NCBI GenBank assembly: GCA_030592825.1
Contig: JAUVIG010000021.1
Location: 1-18,465 of the forward strand
Direction of reading: 5' to 3'
DNA from: Chlorobiota bacterium
GTDB taxonomy: Bacteria; Bacteroidota; Bacteroidia; Bacteroidales; JAADGE01
Length of the DNA stretch: 18,465 bases
Shown: positions 1 to 7,129 of the stretch, piece after piece
Numbering within the stretch: the first letter of the stretch is position 1
Layout: each line of letters starts with the position of its first letter
The notes under the pieces: generated by a model
Told to the model about the DNA's origin: nothing
The model's database searches: none
The model's input: the letters and a program-made list of their open reading frames with translations, nothing else
Program-made: the position numbers and the translations under genes

Positions 1-1
1 A

Positions 2-142
2 CAACATGCGGTTCAGCAACAATCCGCAAGGACAAAGGGAATTTGCCGGGTCACAAAAATTTTAAATTTGTAAATAAATAATAAGGCAAAAATTTGTGCT
101 GTGAGCAAACCGAGAAATTATCGGAATTAACTCCGCACGTTG
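2..142. repeat. Palindromic intergenic element with terminal inverted repeats (attC-like architecture)
   Basis: The element is bounded by CAACATGCGG (2-11) and CCGCACGTTG (133-142), which are inverted repeats with one mismatch. Inside are further short inverted repeats: TGCGG/CCGCA (7-11 with 24-28), an AT-rich pair around 52-63 and 87-98 (CACAAA with TTTGTG), and CCGA/TCGG (110-113 with 121-124). It holds no open frame. A single AAC...GTT-bounded imperfect palindrome directly before a gene is the layout of integron cassette recombination sites. However, the right end reads GTTGCTT rather than the classical GTTRRRY, and no integrase is in view. It could instead be a MITE-like or extragenic palindromic repeat. 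The structure is seen directly; the function is inference. Confidence 0.5.
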
Positions 143-153
143 CTTATTCAACC

Positions 154-167
154 GTTGGCAACAATAA
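154..167 (+). repeat. Left copy of 14-bp inverted repeat bracketing the esterase gene
   Basis: GTTGGCAACAATAA lies 11 bases before the esterase ATG. Its reverse complement, with one mismatch, is at 1482-1495, immediately after the stop codon. The nine-base core GTTGGCAAC is itself nearly palindromic. The pair marks the gene as a discrete unit. Confidence 0.6.
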
Positions 168-178
168 GAAAAACCACA

Positions 179-1480
179 ATGAAACGATTTTTAATTTTTA
201 TATTAATTACAGTAATATTTAGTTTCACTTTTTTTGGTCAAAGTGATAAGTTTAATAAAAATATTGAGTTTACAGAAGTTGTTAGACCTTATATGACAAT
301 TAGCCCGTTTATAGATAAATTATTAAAACCGGATAATCAAGATTTGCAACAAGAAATAAAGAATTTGTGGTTAAATGCCGAAAAAGGGAATATTCCGTTA
401 ATCGAAAGTGATTCCTTGGATTCTGACTATAAATATTTGACTTTGATTTATCAAGAGAACTCGAAAAACAAAGAGGTATTATTTGAAGTAAAAGGAATTT
501 ATGACGAATATCGACTCGGAGATATGAAATTACGCAGAATGCAAAATACTGATTTATATTACCGTTGTTATAAAATTCCAAATGATATTTGTTTTGCGTA
601 TCGTTATATTATAAAAGATACAATTACCGGTAAAGAGATAAAGGAAACAGATAAATTTAATTCCGATATAATACCAAGAGGGAAGATTTATAACATCAGT
701 TATTCAGTTATAGATTTACGAAGTAATGAAATTGATTGGAACACAAAACGATATAATAATTTAAATAGTAAAATAGACACCATAAAATACACAGACAGCG
801 TAGTTAAAAAAAACAGAAATATTTTAGTTTATCTACCTCCAAACTATGATAAAAACAGAAAAAAGCCTTATCCGGTAATCTACTTATTTGACGCTTTTTT
901 ATACTTGAATCGTGTTGAAGTTCCAAATATATTGGATAATTTAATTACCGAAAAAAAGATTGAACCGATGATAGCTGTCTTTTTTGGAACTTACCGTAAG
1001 TCAAGAAGAATAATACTTCCGTTGAATTTTGATTTTAAAAATGAATTTGTAACAAATGTAGTTCCTCTGATACGAGAAAAATATAATACAAGTTTAAATC
1101 CAAATGAAAATATTATTGGAGGGATGAGCTATGGCGGATTAGCTGCCGGTTTTATAGGTTTTTATCATTCAGATATTTTTGGAAAAGTTTTAGGTCAGTC
1201 CGGTTCATTTTGGAGAGATATAGAATTGACAGATAGTGAAGGAGATGAAATTAGGAATGATTGGTTAATCAACAAATATTTAACATCAAACAAGAAAGAA
1301 TTAAAGTTTTATCTAGATTGGGGATTGCAAGAAAATTGGGTTTTAGGTAGTAATAGAAGAATGGTTAAGGTATTAAATAAAAAAGGGTATGAAGTAAAAT
1401 TTATAGAATTTAACGGATGGCACGATTGGTCGAATTCGAGAAAAACTTTTGCAGATGGTTTAATGTATCTGCTTGATTAA
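179..1480 (+). CDS. Secreted enterochelin-esterase-like alpha/beta hydrolase
   Basis: This 433-aa hydrolase belongs to the putative esterase family (PF00756; Fes/IroE/esterase D group). A hydrophobic signal peptide covers residues 1-20, so it is probably periplasmic or secreted. The segment around residues 118-145 (a tryptic-looking DLYYRCYKIP and following YRYI) resembles the N-terminal domain of enterochelin esterases. The hydrolase domain runs from about 205 to 433, with nucleophile Ser317 in GGMSYGG and a likely catalytic His415 in NGWHDW; Glu385 or a nearby acidic residue may complete the triad. The frame stays open back to a TTG at 140, but ATG 179 is preferred because it directly begins the signal peptide and lies after the inverted repeat. 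The gene is alone between repeats, with no siderophore transport or synthesis genes beside it, so the substrate is unknown. The fold call is firm; the enterobactin-type substrate is only a guess. Confidence 0.8.
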   Translation: MKRFLIFILITVIFSFTFFGQSDKFNKNIEFTEVVRPYMTISPFIDKLLKPDNQDLQQEIKNLWLNAEKGNIPLIESDSLDSDYKYLTLIYQENSKNKEVLFEVKGIYDEYRLGDMKLRRMQNTDLYYRCYKIPNDICFAYRYIIKDTITGKEIKETDKFNSDIIPRGKIYNISYSVIDLRSNEIDWNTKRYNNLNSKIDTIKYTDSVVKKNRNILVYLPPNYDKNRKKPYPVIYLFDAFLYLNRVEVPNILDNLITEKKIEPMIAVFFGTYRKSRRIILPLNFDFKNEFVTNVVPLIREKYNTSLNPNENIIGGMSYGGLAAGFIGFYHSDIFGKVLGQSGSFWRDIELTDSEGDEIRNDWLINKYLTSNKKELKFYLDWGLQENWVLGSNRRMVKVLNKKGYEVKFIEFNGWHDWSNSRKTFADGLMYLLD

Positions 1481-1481
1481 A

Positions 1482-1495
1482 TTACTGTTGCCAAC
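1482..1495 (-). repeat. Right copy of 14-bp inverted repeat bracketing the esterase gene
   Basis: TTACTGTTGCCAAC is the reverse complement, with one mismatch, of 154-167, and begins one base after the esterase stop. The bases that follow, CAACATACAGG (1493-1503), resemble the CAACATGCGG left end of the element at 2-142. A second, decayed copy of that element may therefore begin here; no matching right end could be found downstream. Confidence 0.55.
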
Positions 1496-1566
1496 ATACA
1501 GGCATATACATTAGAGAACCTTTCACAAAATCCCCGCCCAAAAGCAACAAAACAATCCAACAATTA

Positions 1567-1881
1567 AACATCTAAATTCCACTTCAAAGACAAACAATTC
1601 CACAACCATACATGCCAATTCCACGATCAAGAGCATCAATTACATAAACAAAGATGTCAATTGAATAATCAAAGAAGGTAAATGAATAACCATAGATGTC
1701 AATTACACAAGCAAAGCCGGTAATTGCATAACATTAAACTGTAATTGCGGCACTCAATACTGCAATTATAGCAGCCAACACATCAATTCGGGGAGCCAAC
1801 ACATCAATTTGGAAGGCCAACGTATTGATTTGGAAAGGCAACACACCGATATGAAAGCTAAACGCATCAATTTATAACTTA
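1567..1881. repeat. Degenerate 21-bp tandem array with phased AATT
   Basis: Fifteen consecutive 21-bp units have no net length change. AATT recurs at 1575, 1596, 1617, 1638, 1659, 1701, 1722, 1743, 1764, 1785, 1806 and 1869, and the three exceptions keep the phase (AAAT 1680, GATT 1827, GATA 1848). Flanks vary, but neighbouring units are most alike: the units at 1777-1797 and 1798-1818 share AACACATCAATT, those at 1651-1671 and 1693-1713 share AGATGTCAATT, and the first three share AATTCCAC or a close variant. That is the pattern expected of local duplication followed by drift. The array fills the convergent gap between the esterase and queA, where no hairpin terminator was seen. Every frame on both strands is broken by stops. 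The bases 1496-1566 before it show nothing recognisable. Function unknown. Confidence 0.85.
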
Positions 1882-1912
1882 CAACACTGAAGCAATTTAA
1901 CAATGCAACAAC

Positions 1913-3121
1913 TTAAGGAATCAACAAAGAACTGTCCCCGTAACTTAAAAGTCTGAAATCATTTGTTAAAGCATATTGATAAACACTTTTCCAATCGTTT
2001 CCGATAAAAGCTGCTATTAAAAGCAATAATGTGCTTTTTGGTTGATGAAAATTAGTGATCAGCTTATTAATTGTTTTAAACTTATAACCCGGAACTATAA
2101 TAATTTGAGTAGATGCATTTAAAGAATCAATTTTATTTGAAGAAAGAAAATTATAAAGAGAATTTAATGAATCTTTAACAGAAATATTATCAGGTAAATC
2201 ATAGGTTTCCCATTGATTTATATGAAAATTATTTGTATTCATACCTGATTTAATTTTAACCCCCAACCAATATAAACTTTCAAGGGTTCGTACAGTAGTA
2301 GTACCTGTTGCAATTATATGCCCGATATTATTTATTAGCTTTGTTATAAAACTTAAATTTACGGAAAAATGCTCTGTATGCATTTTATGATCGCCAATTT
2401 TTTCTGATTTTACAGGTATAAAAGTACCTGCTCCCACATGTAAAGTAACATTGTCAAATTCAATTGATTTTTTCTTTAATAATTCCAAAGTTTTATCCGT
2501 AAAATGCAGCCCGGCAGTAGGGGCAGCAACAGAACCTTTGTATTTTGAATAAACGGTTTGATAATTCATCTTATCCGAATCCTCCGAATCTCTGTTTAAA
2601 TAGGGTGGGATAGGAGTTTGCCCCATTTTTTCTAATATATCCCCGAAACACACATCCGGATTGTCCCATTTGAATTCAACATGTAGTGATTCTGATTTGC
2701 TTGCAACTTTTTTGGCTTCTACTTTTAATAACTCACCGGTAATCAATACTTCAGAAAAAATCGGATTATTTTTCCATTTTTTAAGATTGCCTACAATACA
2801 TTTCCAAGTACACTTTTTATTTTCTTGAAAAATCATAGCATAATCCGGCGGAGATACAGGTTCCAAGCAAAAAATTTCAATCTTTGCACCTGTAGGTTTA
2901 TAAAAAATTAATCGAGCTTGTATAACTTTCGTATTATTAAAAACAATAAGATCATTCTCTGAAAACATATCCGGAAGTTCATAAAATTTTCTGTGATTGA
3001 TATTGCCTTTGTTAAAAACAAGCAGTTTGGAATTGTCCCTGTTTGGTAACGGATACTTTGCAATTTTTTTACCGGGAAGTTTATAACTGTAATCTTCTGT
3101 TTTTATATTCCTTATATTCAT
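1913..3121 (-). CDS. queA: S-adenosylmethionine:tRNA ribosyltransferase-isomerase QueA
   Basis: QueA transfers and isomerises the ribosyl group of AdoMet onto preQ1-modified tRNA, giving epoxyqueuosine at the wobble position of GUN anticodons; it is cytoplasmic. The 402-aa product carries the family motifs in order: DLIVFNNTKVIQARL (57-71), VAAPTAGLHFT (198-208), HVGAGTFIPV (228-237), MHTEHF (247-252), TTTVRTLES (about 274-282), LITNFHQPKSTLLLLI (354-369) and a terminal SYGDSSLL. The length fits Bacteroidota QueA. The frame is open to a TTG at 3157, but that codon lies upstream of a clear TATCTTTG promoter element (3139-3146), so ATG 3121 is chosen. No other queuosine gene is in the window. 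Its 3' end is about 30 bases from the 21-bp array. Confidence 0.95.
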   Translation of the reverse strand: MNIRNIKTEDYSYKLPGKKIAKYPLPNRDNSKLLVFNKGNINHRKFYELPDMFSENDLIVFNNTKVIQARLIFYKPTGAKIEIFCLEPVSPPDYAMIFQENKKCTWKCIVGNLKKWKNNPIFSEVLITGELLKVEAKKVASKSESLHVEFKWDNPDVCFGDILEKMGQTPIPPYLNRDSEDSDKMNYQTVYSKYKGSVAAPTAGLHFTDKTLELLKKKSIEFDNVTLHVGAGTFIPVKSEKIGDHKMHTEHFSVNLSFITKLINNIGHIIATGTTTVRTLESLYWLGVKIKSGMNTNNFHINQWETYDLPDNISVKDSLNSLYNFLSSNKIDSLNASTQIIIVPGYKFKTINKLITNFHQPKSTLLLLIAAFIGNDWKSVYQYALTNDFRLLSYGDSSLLIP

Positions 3122-3138
3122 CAATTTAATAATTTTCG

Positions 3139-3170
3139 CAAAGATAGTATTTGACAATAGATATTAGCAA
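3139..3170 (-). promoter_or_regulatory. Bacteroidota-type promoter for queA
   Basis: On the minus strand, a TTG (-33 element, 3168-3170) is followed after 21 bases by TATCTTTG (3139-3146). This matches the TAnnTTTG -7 consensus of the Bacteroidota primary sigma factor. It lies 17 bases before ATG 3121 and excludes the longer TTG start at 3157. Confidence 0.65.
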
Positions 3171-3494
3171 TTTCCAAGAATTATAAACAAAGAAATGAGT
3201 TTTTAGGAGTGCCCTTAACTTTTAACTTTAACATTTTCCTTTGAATTTTTACCTTAATAATATGCAACCATCAGTGTTTTATAATATCATTTTACATATT
3301 ATTATAATTTTAAAAAAATGTTTATGAAACACCCGTGAGAAACAAATTTCACACAACAACAGCATGACTAACAAACCATGTTAATTACTTGCATATAGTT
3401 GCAGGTGTTCCTATGTGCAGAACAAAACAAATATAACAAACAGCGAAAAGGATTCAACTTACACAATATTAATTGATTACAAAATTATAGACAC
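3171..3494. other. Intergenic region between divergent queA and the secreted protease
   Basis: About 320 bases of AT-rich DNA have no supportable open frame, RNA gene or repeat array. It contains a loose near-repeat of AACTTT (TTAACTTTTAACTTT, near 3213-3227) and a weak inverted pair, GCATATA with TATGTGC (about 3392-3418). A promoter for the protease is expected here, but I found no TTG/TAnnTTTG pair at proper spacing on the plus strand. Confidence 0.5.
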
Positions 3495-5945
3495 ATGAAA
3501 AGATTTCTTATTTTAAATATGATTATTGTTTTGTCCGTAAGTCTGTCAACGTCTTATGCACAAATTAATATCGGAGGTTTACCGAAAAGCTTTTCCGAAA
3601 AAGGAATAAATAAAAATGTCAGTTTTGAAAAAATGACTTTTGTTGATGTTCAAAAACTTAAAGCAGAAGACGAAACAGAAAATTTAAGGAAAGATAAACC
3701 ATGGAGATTCGGTCAAAATATTTTTGTGAATTTTGATATAAAAAAATCCGGAACTCTTGATGTACTGAAAGACGGAAGCCGGATATGGAGACTTGGTGTT
3801 GAATCTGAAGGAGCATTAACAATAAATTTAATGTTCGGAAAGTATAAATTGCCTGCCGGTGCTTTATTATATATTTATAATAATGATAAAACTCATGTTA
3901 TCGGTGGTTTTAATGATTTTAATAATCAAGACAACGGAATTTTTGCAACTACACTTGTTACAGGTGAAAAAATTATTATTGAATATTTTGAACCTGCAAA
4001 ACCGGAGTTTTCCGGAGAATTAGTGTTGAACAGAGTAACACACGGATACAGAGGTGCAGGAGATTACACCAAAGGTTTCGGAAGTTCGGGATCTTGTAAT
4101 ATGAATGTTGCATGTCCCGACGGTGCTCCCTGGGTTGATGATATCAGATCATCTGTAATGCTTGTATCCGGTGGTAGCGGCTTTTGTTCGGGAGTTTTAG
4201 TTAATAATACTTCAGAAGACGAAACTCCGTACTTATTAACAGCAAATCATTGTTACAGTAGCCCTTCATCATGGGTGTTTTGGTTTAATTGGCAGAGTGA
4301 AACATGTTCAAATCCGGGAAGCTCTCCGGCTCATGATGATATGTCCGGTGCAACTTTAAAAGCAAGAAATTCTGATTCAGATTTTTGTCTTGTATTGTTA
4401 AATAATACTCCTCCGGCTGATTACGAAGTTTATTATTCAGGATGGGATAATTCAGATGATCAGCCGACTACACAGGTTGGAATCCACCATCCGAGCGGAG
4501 ATATTAAAAAGATTTCTTTCGATGATGATCCTGCGGTTTCTTCAAGTTGGTCAGGTTGCCCTCCAAATTCTCATTGGAAAGTAAATTCTTGGGATAGATT
4601 AACTACTACAGAAGGCGGTTCTTCGGGTTCGCCTTTATTTGACCAAAATCACAGAATAATCGGTCAATTGCACGGCGGATCTGCTTCATGTTCAAGTTAT
4701 ACAGAAGATATTTACGGAAAATTTTCTTTTTCGTGGGACTGGGGCGGCAATTCAACAAATCAGCTGAAAGATTGGTTAGACCCAACAAATACCGGAGCAA
4801 CTGTTTTAGACGGATATGATCCGAATTCACCTACGGTTGAATTAGATGCACAATTATTGCAAATAAGTGTACCTGAAGATACTTATTTTGCTGAAGAAAA
4901 TATTACTCCTACTGTTACGATTAAAAATAAAGGAACAGATGAAATAACTTCATTCACAGCTAAATATAAAATAGATGAACAATCTTATGTTGTTGAAGAA
5001 TGGGCGGGAACTTTAGCATCCGGAGAAACAACAGAAATTGTTTTTACAAGTGTCGGAATAACTTCCGGAACTCATATTTTTGAAGCATTGGTTACGGCAC
5101 CTAACGGCGGTTCTGATATGAATACAACTAATGATACTTTAACTAAAGTTTTTAATGTTGTCGGGACAATCTTTAATGATGATTTTGAAACAGATAAAGG
5201 CTGGACAATGAATGGTGAATGGGAAAGAAATGCACCGCAGGGTTTACAAGGAGACGCTTATGGAAACCCTGACCCTTCATCAGCTTTTGGAGGAACTAAT
5301 GTTTTGGGATTAGATTTAAATTCAAACGGTGATTATCAAGCATATTTAAATAACAGAGAACACTACACAATTTCACCTGTTATTGATTGCTCTGATTATG
5401 AGTATGTTCAAATGACTTTCCAAAGATGGCTTGGTGTTGAAGAGCCTTTTTGTGATCATGCTTATATTGACATTACTGTTGACGGTTCTTCTTGGACAGA
5501 ACTCTGGACTAATTCAGGAGAAATAGATGAAAGTGCTTGGTCGGAACAAGTTTTTGATATTTCTTCAACAGCAGACGGGGAAGCAACAGTTCAAATTCGG
5601 TTCTCAATGGGTGAAACAGATGGAAGTTGGAATTACTGCGGTTGGAATATTGATGATTTTATGTTAACAGGGACTTCTTCAACAACTGTATCAAAAGTTA
5701 CGGCAACACAAACAGAAGTTAAAATATATCCGAATCCTTCAAACGGTACATTTAATATTGTATTCCCTGAAGATGCAAAAGATGCAAACCTTATTGTTAC
5801 TGATATTACAGGTAAAATTATTTTTGAGCAATTACTTGAAAATACTAATTTTCATACAATTAATATCAGCACAACAAAAGGCATATATTTCTTACAAATA
5901 AAATATCAAGGAAATAATTTTGTTTCAAAGCTAATAGTTAAATAA
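3495..5945 (+). CDS. Secreted lysyl-endopeptidase-like serine protease with T9SS sorting domain
   Basis: This 816-aa multidomain exoprotein has a signal peptide at 1-22 (cut near SYA/QIN) and an N-terminal prodomain at about 25-190. A trypsin-fold (S1) domain related to Achromobacter lysyl endopeptidase spans about 195-440, with His252 in TANHC, Asp296 in SDFCLVLL and Ser377 in EGGSSGSPLF forming a complete triad. Many cysteines (201, 207, 231, 253, 271, 298, 355, 399) suggest disulfides. A CARDB-like Ig domain (about 448-555) and a jelly-roll/MAM-like beta domain (about 560-727) follow. The C-terminal Por-secretion tail (about 742-816) contains IYPNPSNGTFNI and ends in SKLIVK. The tail marks export through the type IX system, probably to the cell surface or medium. 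The gene appears monocistronic, with a terminator behind it. Lysine specificity is inferred from family resemblance only. Confidence 0.9.
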   Translation: MKRFLILNMIIVLSVSLSTSYAQINIGGLPKSFSEKGINKNVSFEKMTFVDVQKLKAEDETENLRKDKPWRFGQNIFVNFDIKKSGTLDVLKDGSRIWRLGVESEGALTINLMFGKYKLPAGALLYIYNNDKTHVIGGFNDFNNQDNGIFATTLVTGEKIIIEYFEPAKPEFSGELVLNRVTHGYRGAGDYTKGFGSSGSCNMNVACPDGAPWVDDIRSSVMLVSGGSGFCSGVLVNNTSEDETPYLLTANHCYSSPSSWVFWFNWQSETCSNPGSSPAHDDMSGATLKARNSDSDFCLVLLNNTPPADYEVYYSGWDNSDDQPTTQVGIHHPSGDIKKISFDDDPAVSSSWSGCPPNSHWKVNSWDRLTTTEGGSSGSPLFDQNHRIIGQLHGGSASCSSYTEDIYGKFSFSWDWGGNSTNQLKDWLDPTNTGATVLDGYDPNSPTVELDAQLLQISVPEDTYFAEENITPTVTIKNKGTDEITSFTAKYKIDEQSYVVEEWAGTLASGETTEIVFTSVGITSGTHIFEALVTAPNGGSDMNTTNDTLTKVFNVVGTIFNDDFETDKGWTMNGEWERNAPQGLQGDAYGNPDPSSAFGGTNVLGLDLNSNGDYQAYLNNREHYTISPVIDCSDYEYVQMTFQRWLGVEEPFCDHAYIDITVDGSSWTELWTNSGEIDESAWSEQVFDISSTADGEATVQIRFSMGETDGSWNYCGWNIDDFMLTGTSSTTVSKVTATQTEVKIYPNPSNGTFNIVFPEDAKDANLIVTDITGKIIFEQLLENTNFHTINISTTKGIYFLQIKYQGNNFVSKLIVK

Positions 5946-5969
5946 TATTTTATTGATTTTAAACAAATT

Positions 5970-6003
5970 AGGGTAGTTCTTTACGGATTGCCCTTTTTAT
6001 TTT
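5970..6003 (+). terminator. Probable rho-independent terminator after the protease gene
   Basis: AGGGTAG (5970-5976) can pair with TTGCCCT (5988-5994) over seven base pairs, two of them G-U, around an 11-base loop. A T-rich run, TTTTTATTTT, follows. It lies 24 bases after the protease stop. Confidence 0.55.
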
Positions 6004-6025
6004 CAGATTCATATTTCGTTTAACT

Positions 6026-6056
6026 TTGGCTTTATAGGATAATTACTATATTTTTG
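6026..6056 (+). promoter_or_regulatory. Bacteroidota-type promoter for the Smr/DUF2027 gene
   Basis: TTG (6026-6028), then 20 bases, then TATTTTTG (6049-6056), matches the TTG/TAnnTTTG pattern. It ends 20 bases before ATG 6077 and may drive the Smr-mgtE-DUF4105 run. Confidence 0.6.
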
Positions 6057-6076
6057 TTGAAATTTAAATATTGAAA

Positions 6077-7111
6077 ATGATGAAAATTAAAGTAGGAGAT
6101 ACTGTTAAGTTCCTGAATGATGTCGGAGGAGGGAAAGTTACTAAAGTTATTGATAAAGAAACAGCTTTGGTTTTGAACGATACAGGCTTTGAGGTTCCTG
6201 TGATGATTAATGAATTACTTCCTGATGCAAATGAAAGTAAATATAATTCTGTGCCGATACCGGAAATTAAAGAAGATAAAAAAGATATTATTGAAGAAGA
6301 ACCGATTTATACAGATAGTCAAGATGTTAATTTTTATTTGTCATTTGTTCCTAAAGATCAAAAAATAAGAGAAGATTCTGATTCTGATATCTATCTGATA
6401 AATGACAGCAATTATTTTGTATTTTATAATTATGCAGTTCAAAAAGGAGAAAAATATGTTAGTATTACAGGAAAACTTGAACCGAACGTAAAAGAAAATA
6501 TTGATATTTTAAAGATTAATTCATTACAGGATTCCGTAAATATTGTTATTCAATTAATTTATTATGACACAAAGAAATATTCTGTGAGAGAACCTGTCAG
6601 CAATCATCTGAAAATCAAATCTACAAGATTCCTAAAGCAAAGCAGTTATAAGGAAAATGATTTTTTTGATGAATTAGCAATTGTAATTCCGGTAGTTGAA
6701 GAAAATGCAATGCAAGAAGCAATTGAGCAGTTAAAAAAGAAAGATGTTGACGGTATTATTAAACAAAAAGAAGTTGAAAACAAAATGTTAAACAAACCTA
6801 AAGAATATAAGGAAAAAGATAAAAGAAATATTAAAGAAGTTGATTTACACATTCATGAATTAACAGATGATGAAGCCGGATTGTCTGACAATGATAAACT
6901 TCAATATCAATTAGATGTTTTTCATAAAGAAATGATATCAGCAATAAAGGAAAATTACAGGCGTATCGTTTTTATCCACGGAGTGGGAAGCGGAAGTTTA
7001 AAATTTAAGATCAGAAGAGAATTACAACATAAATACAAAAAATATCAATTTCAAGATGCCTCCTTTAAAGAGTACGGATATGGGGCAACTATGGTTTTGT
7101 TAAGGCGATAA
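6077..7111 (+). CDS. DUF2027 and Smr-domain protein (MutS2-like)
   Basis: This 344-aa protein has a C-terminal Smr domain (about 252-344) with the hallmark motifs DLH (256-258) and HGVGSGSLK (301-309). The N-terminal part begins with a small beta-barrel-like segment, GDTVKFLNDVGGGKVTKV, as in MutS2/KOW-like modules. The middle, about 75-200, matches the Bacteroidota-specific DUF2027 type. A charged, probably flexible linker (about 208-250) joins them. Smr domains are nicking nucleases or nucleic-acid binders in MutS2 and in ribosome rescue; whether this protein cuts DNA or RNA is not known. The open frame extends to a TTG at 6071; ATG 6077 is chosen, with ATG 6080 also possible. It is cytoplasmic and followed after 18 bases by mgtE. 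Confidence 0.85.
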   Translation: MMKIKVGDTVKFLNDVGGGKVTKVIDKETALVLNDTGFEVPVMINELLPDANESKYNSVPIPEIKEDKKDIIEEEPIYTDSQDVNFYLSFVPKDQKIREDSDSDIYLINDSNYFVFYNYAVQKGEKYVSITGKLEPNVKENIDILKINSLQDSVNIVIQLIYYDTKKYSVREPVSNHLKIKSTRFLKQSSYKENDFFDELAIVIPVVEENAMQEAIEQLKKKDVDGIIKQKEVENKMLNKPKEYKEKDKRNIKEVDLHIHELTDDEAGLSDNDKLQYQLDVFHKEMISAIKENYRRIVFIHGVGSGSLKFKIRRELQHKYKKYQFQDASFKEYGYGATMVLLRR

Positions 7112-7125
7112 TAATTTTATCTTTG
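7097..7125 (+). promoter_or_regulatory. Internal promoter for mgtE, very close to its start codon
   Basis: TTG (7097-7099), 18 bases, then TATCTTTG (7118-7125) fits the TTG/TAnnTTTG pattern. Only four bases separate it from ATG 7130, so a transcript from it would have almost no leader. It overlaps the end of the upstream Smr gene. The gap leaves no room for a Mg2+ riboswitch. Confidence 0.5.
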
Positions 7126-7129
7126 TAAA

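Noticed and set aside
2..142. Classical integron attC site
   Set aside because: The right end GTTGCTT does not match GTTRRRY and no integrase is present, so only the general architecture is reported, as a hypothesis.
140..178. Upstream TTG start extending the esterase by 13 residues
   Set aside because: It would begin at the edge of the palindromic element and translate through the inverted repeat, placing a charged segment before the signal peptide. ATG 179 begins the signal peptide directly.
1567..1881. CRISPR array
   Set aside because: The 21-base units are contiguous without spacers, repeats are degenerate, and no cas genes are near.
3122..3157. TTG start for queA at 3157
   Set aside because: It lies upstream of the likely queA transcription start set by TATCTTTG at 3139-3146, and the extra residues are not part of the family's N-terminus.
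3388..3422. Possible hairpin GCATATA/TATGTGC upstream of the protease
   Set aside because: It is imperfect, has a long loop and no T-run or known regulatory match, so it is too weak to call as a feature.
7112..7129. Mg2+-sensing riboswitch in front of mgtE
   Set aside because: The gap to the previous gene is only 18 bases, too short for any such element.
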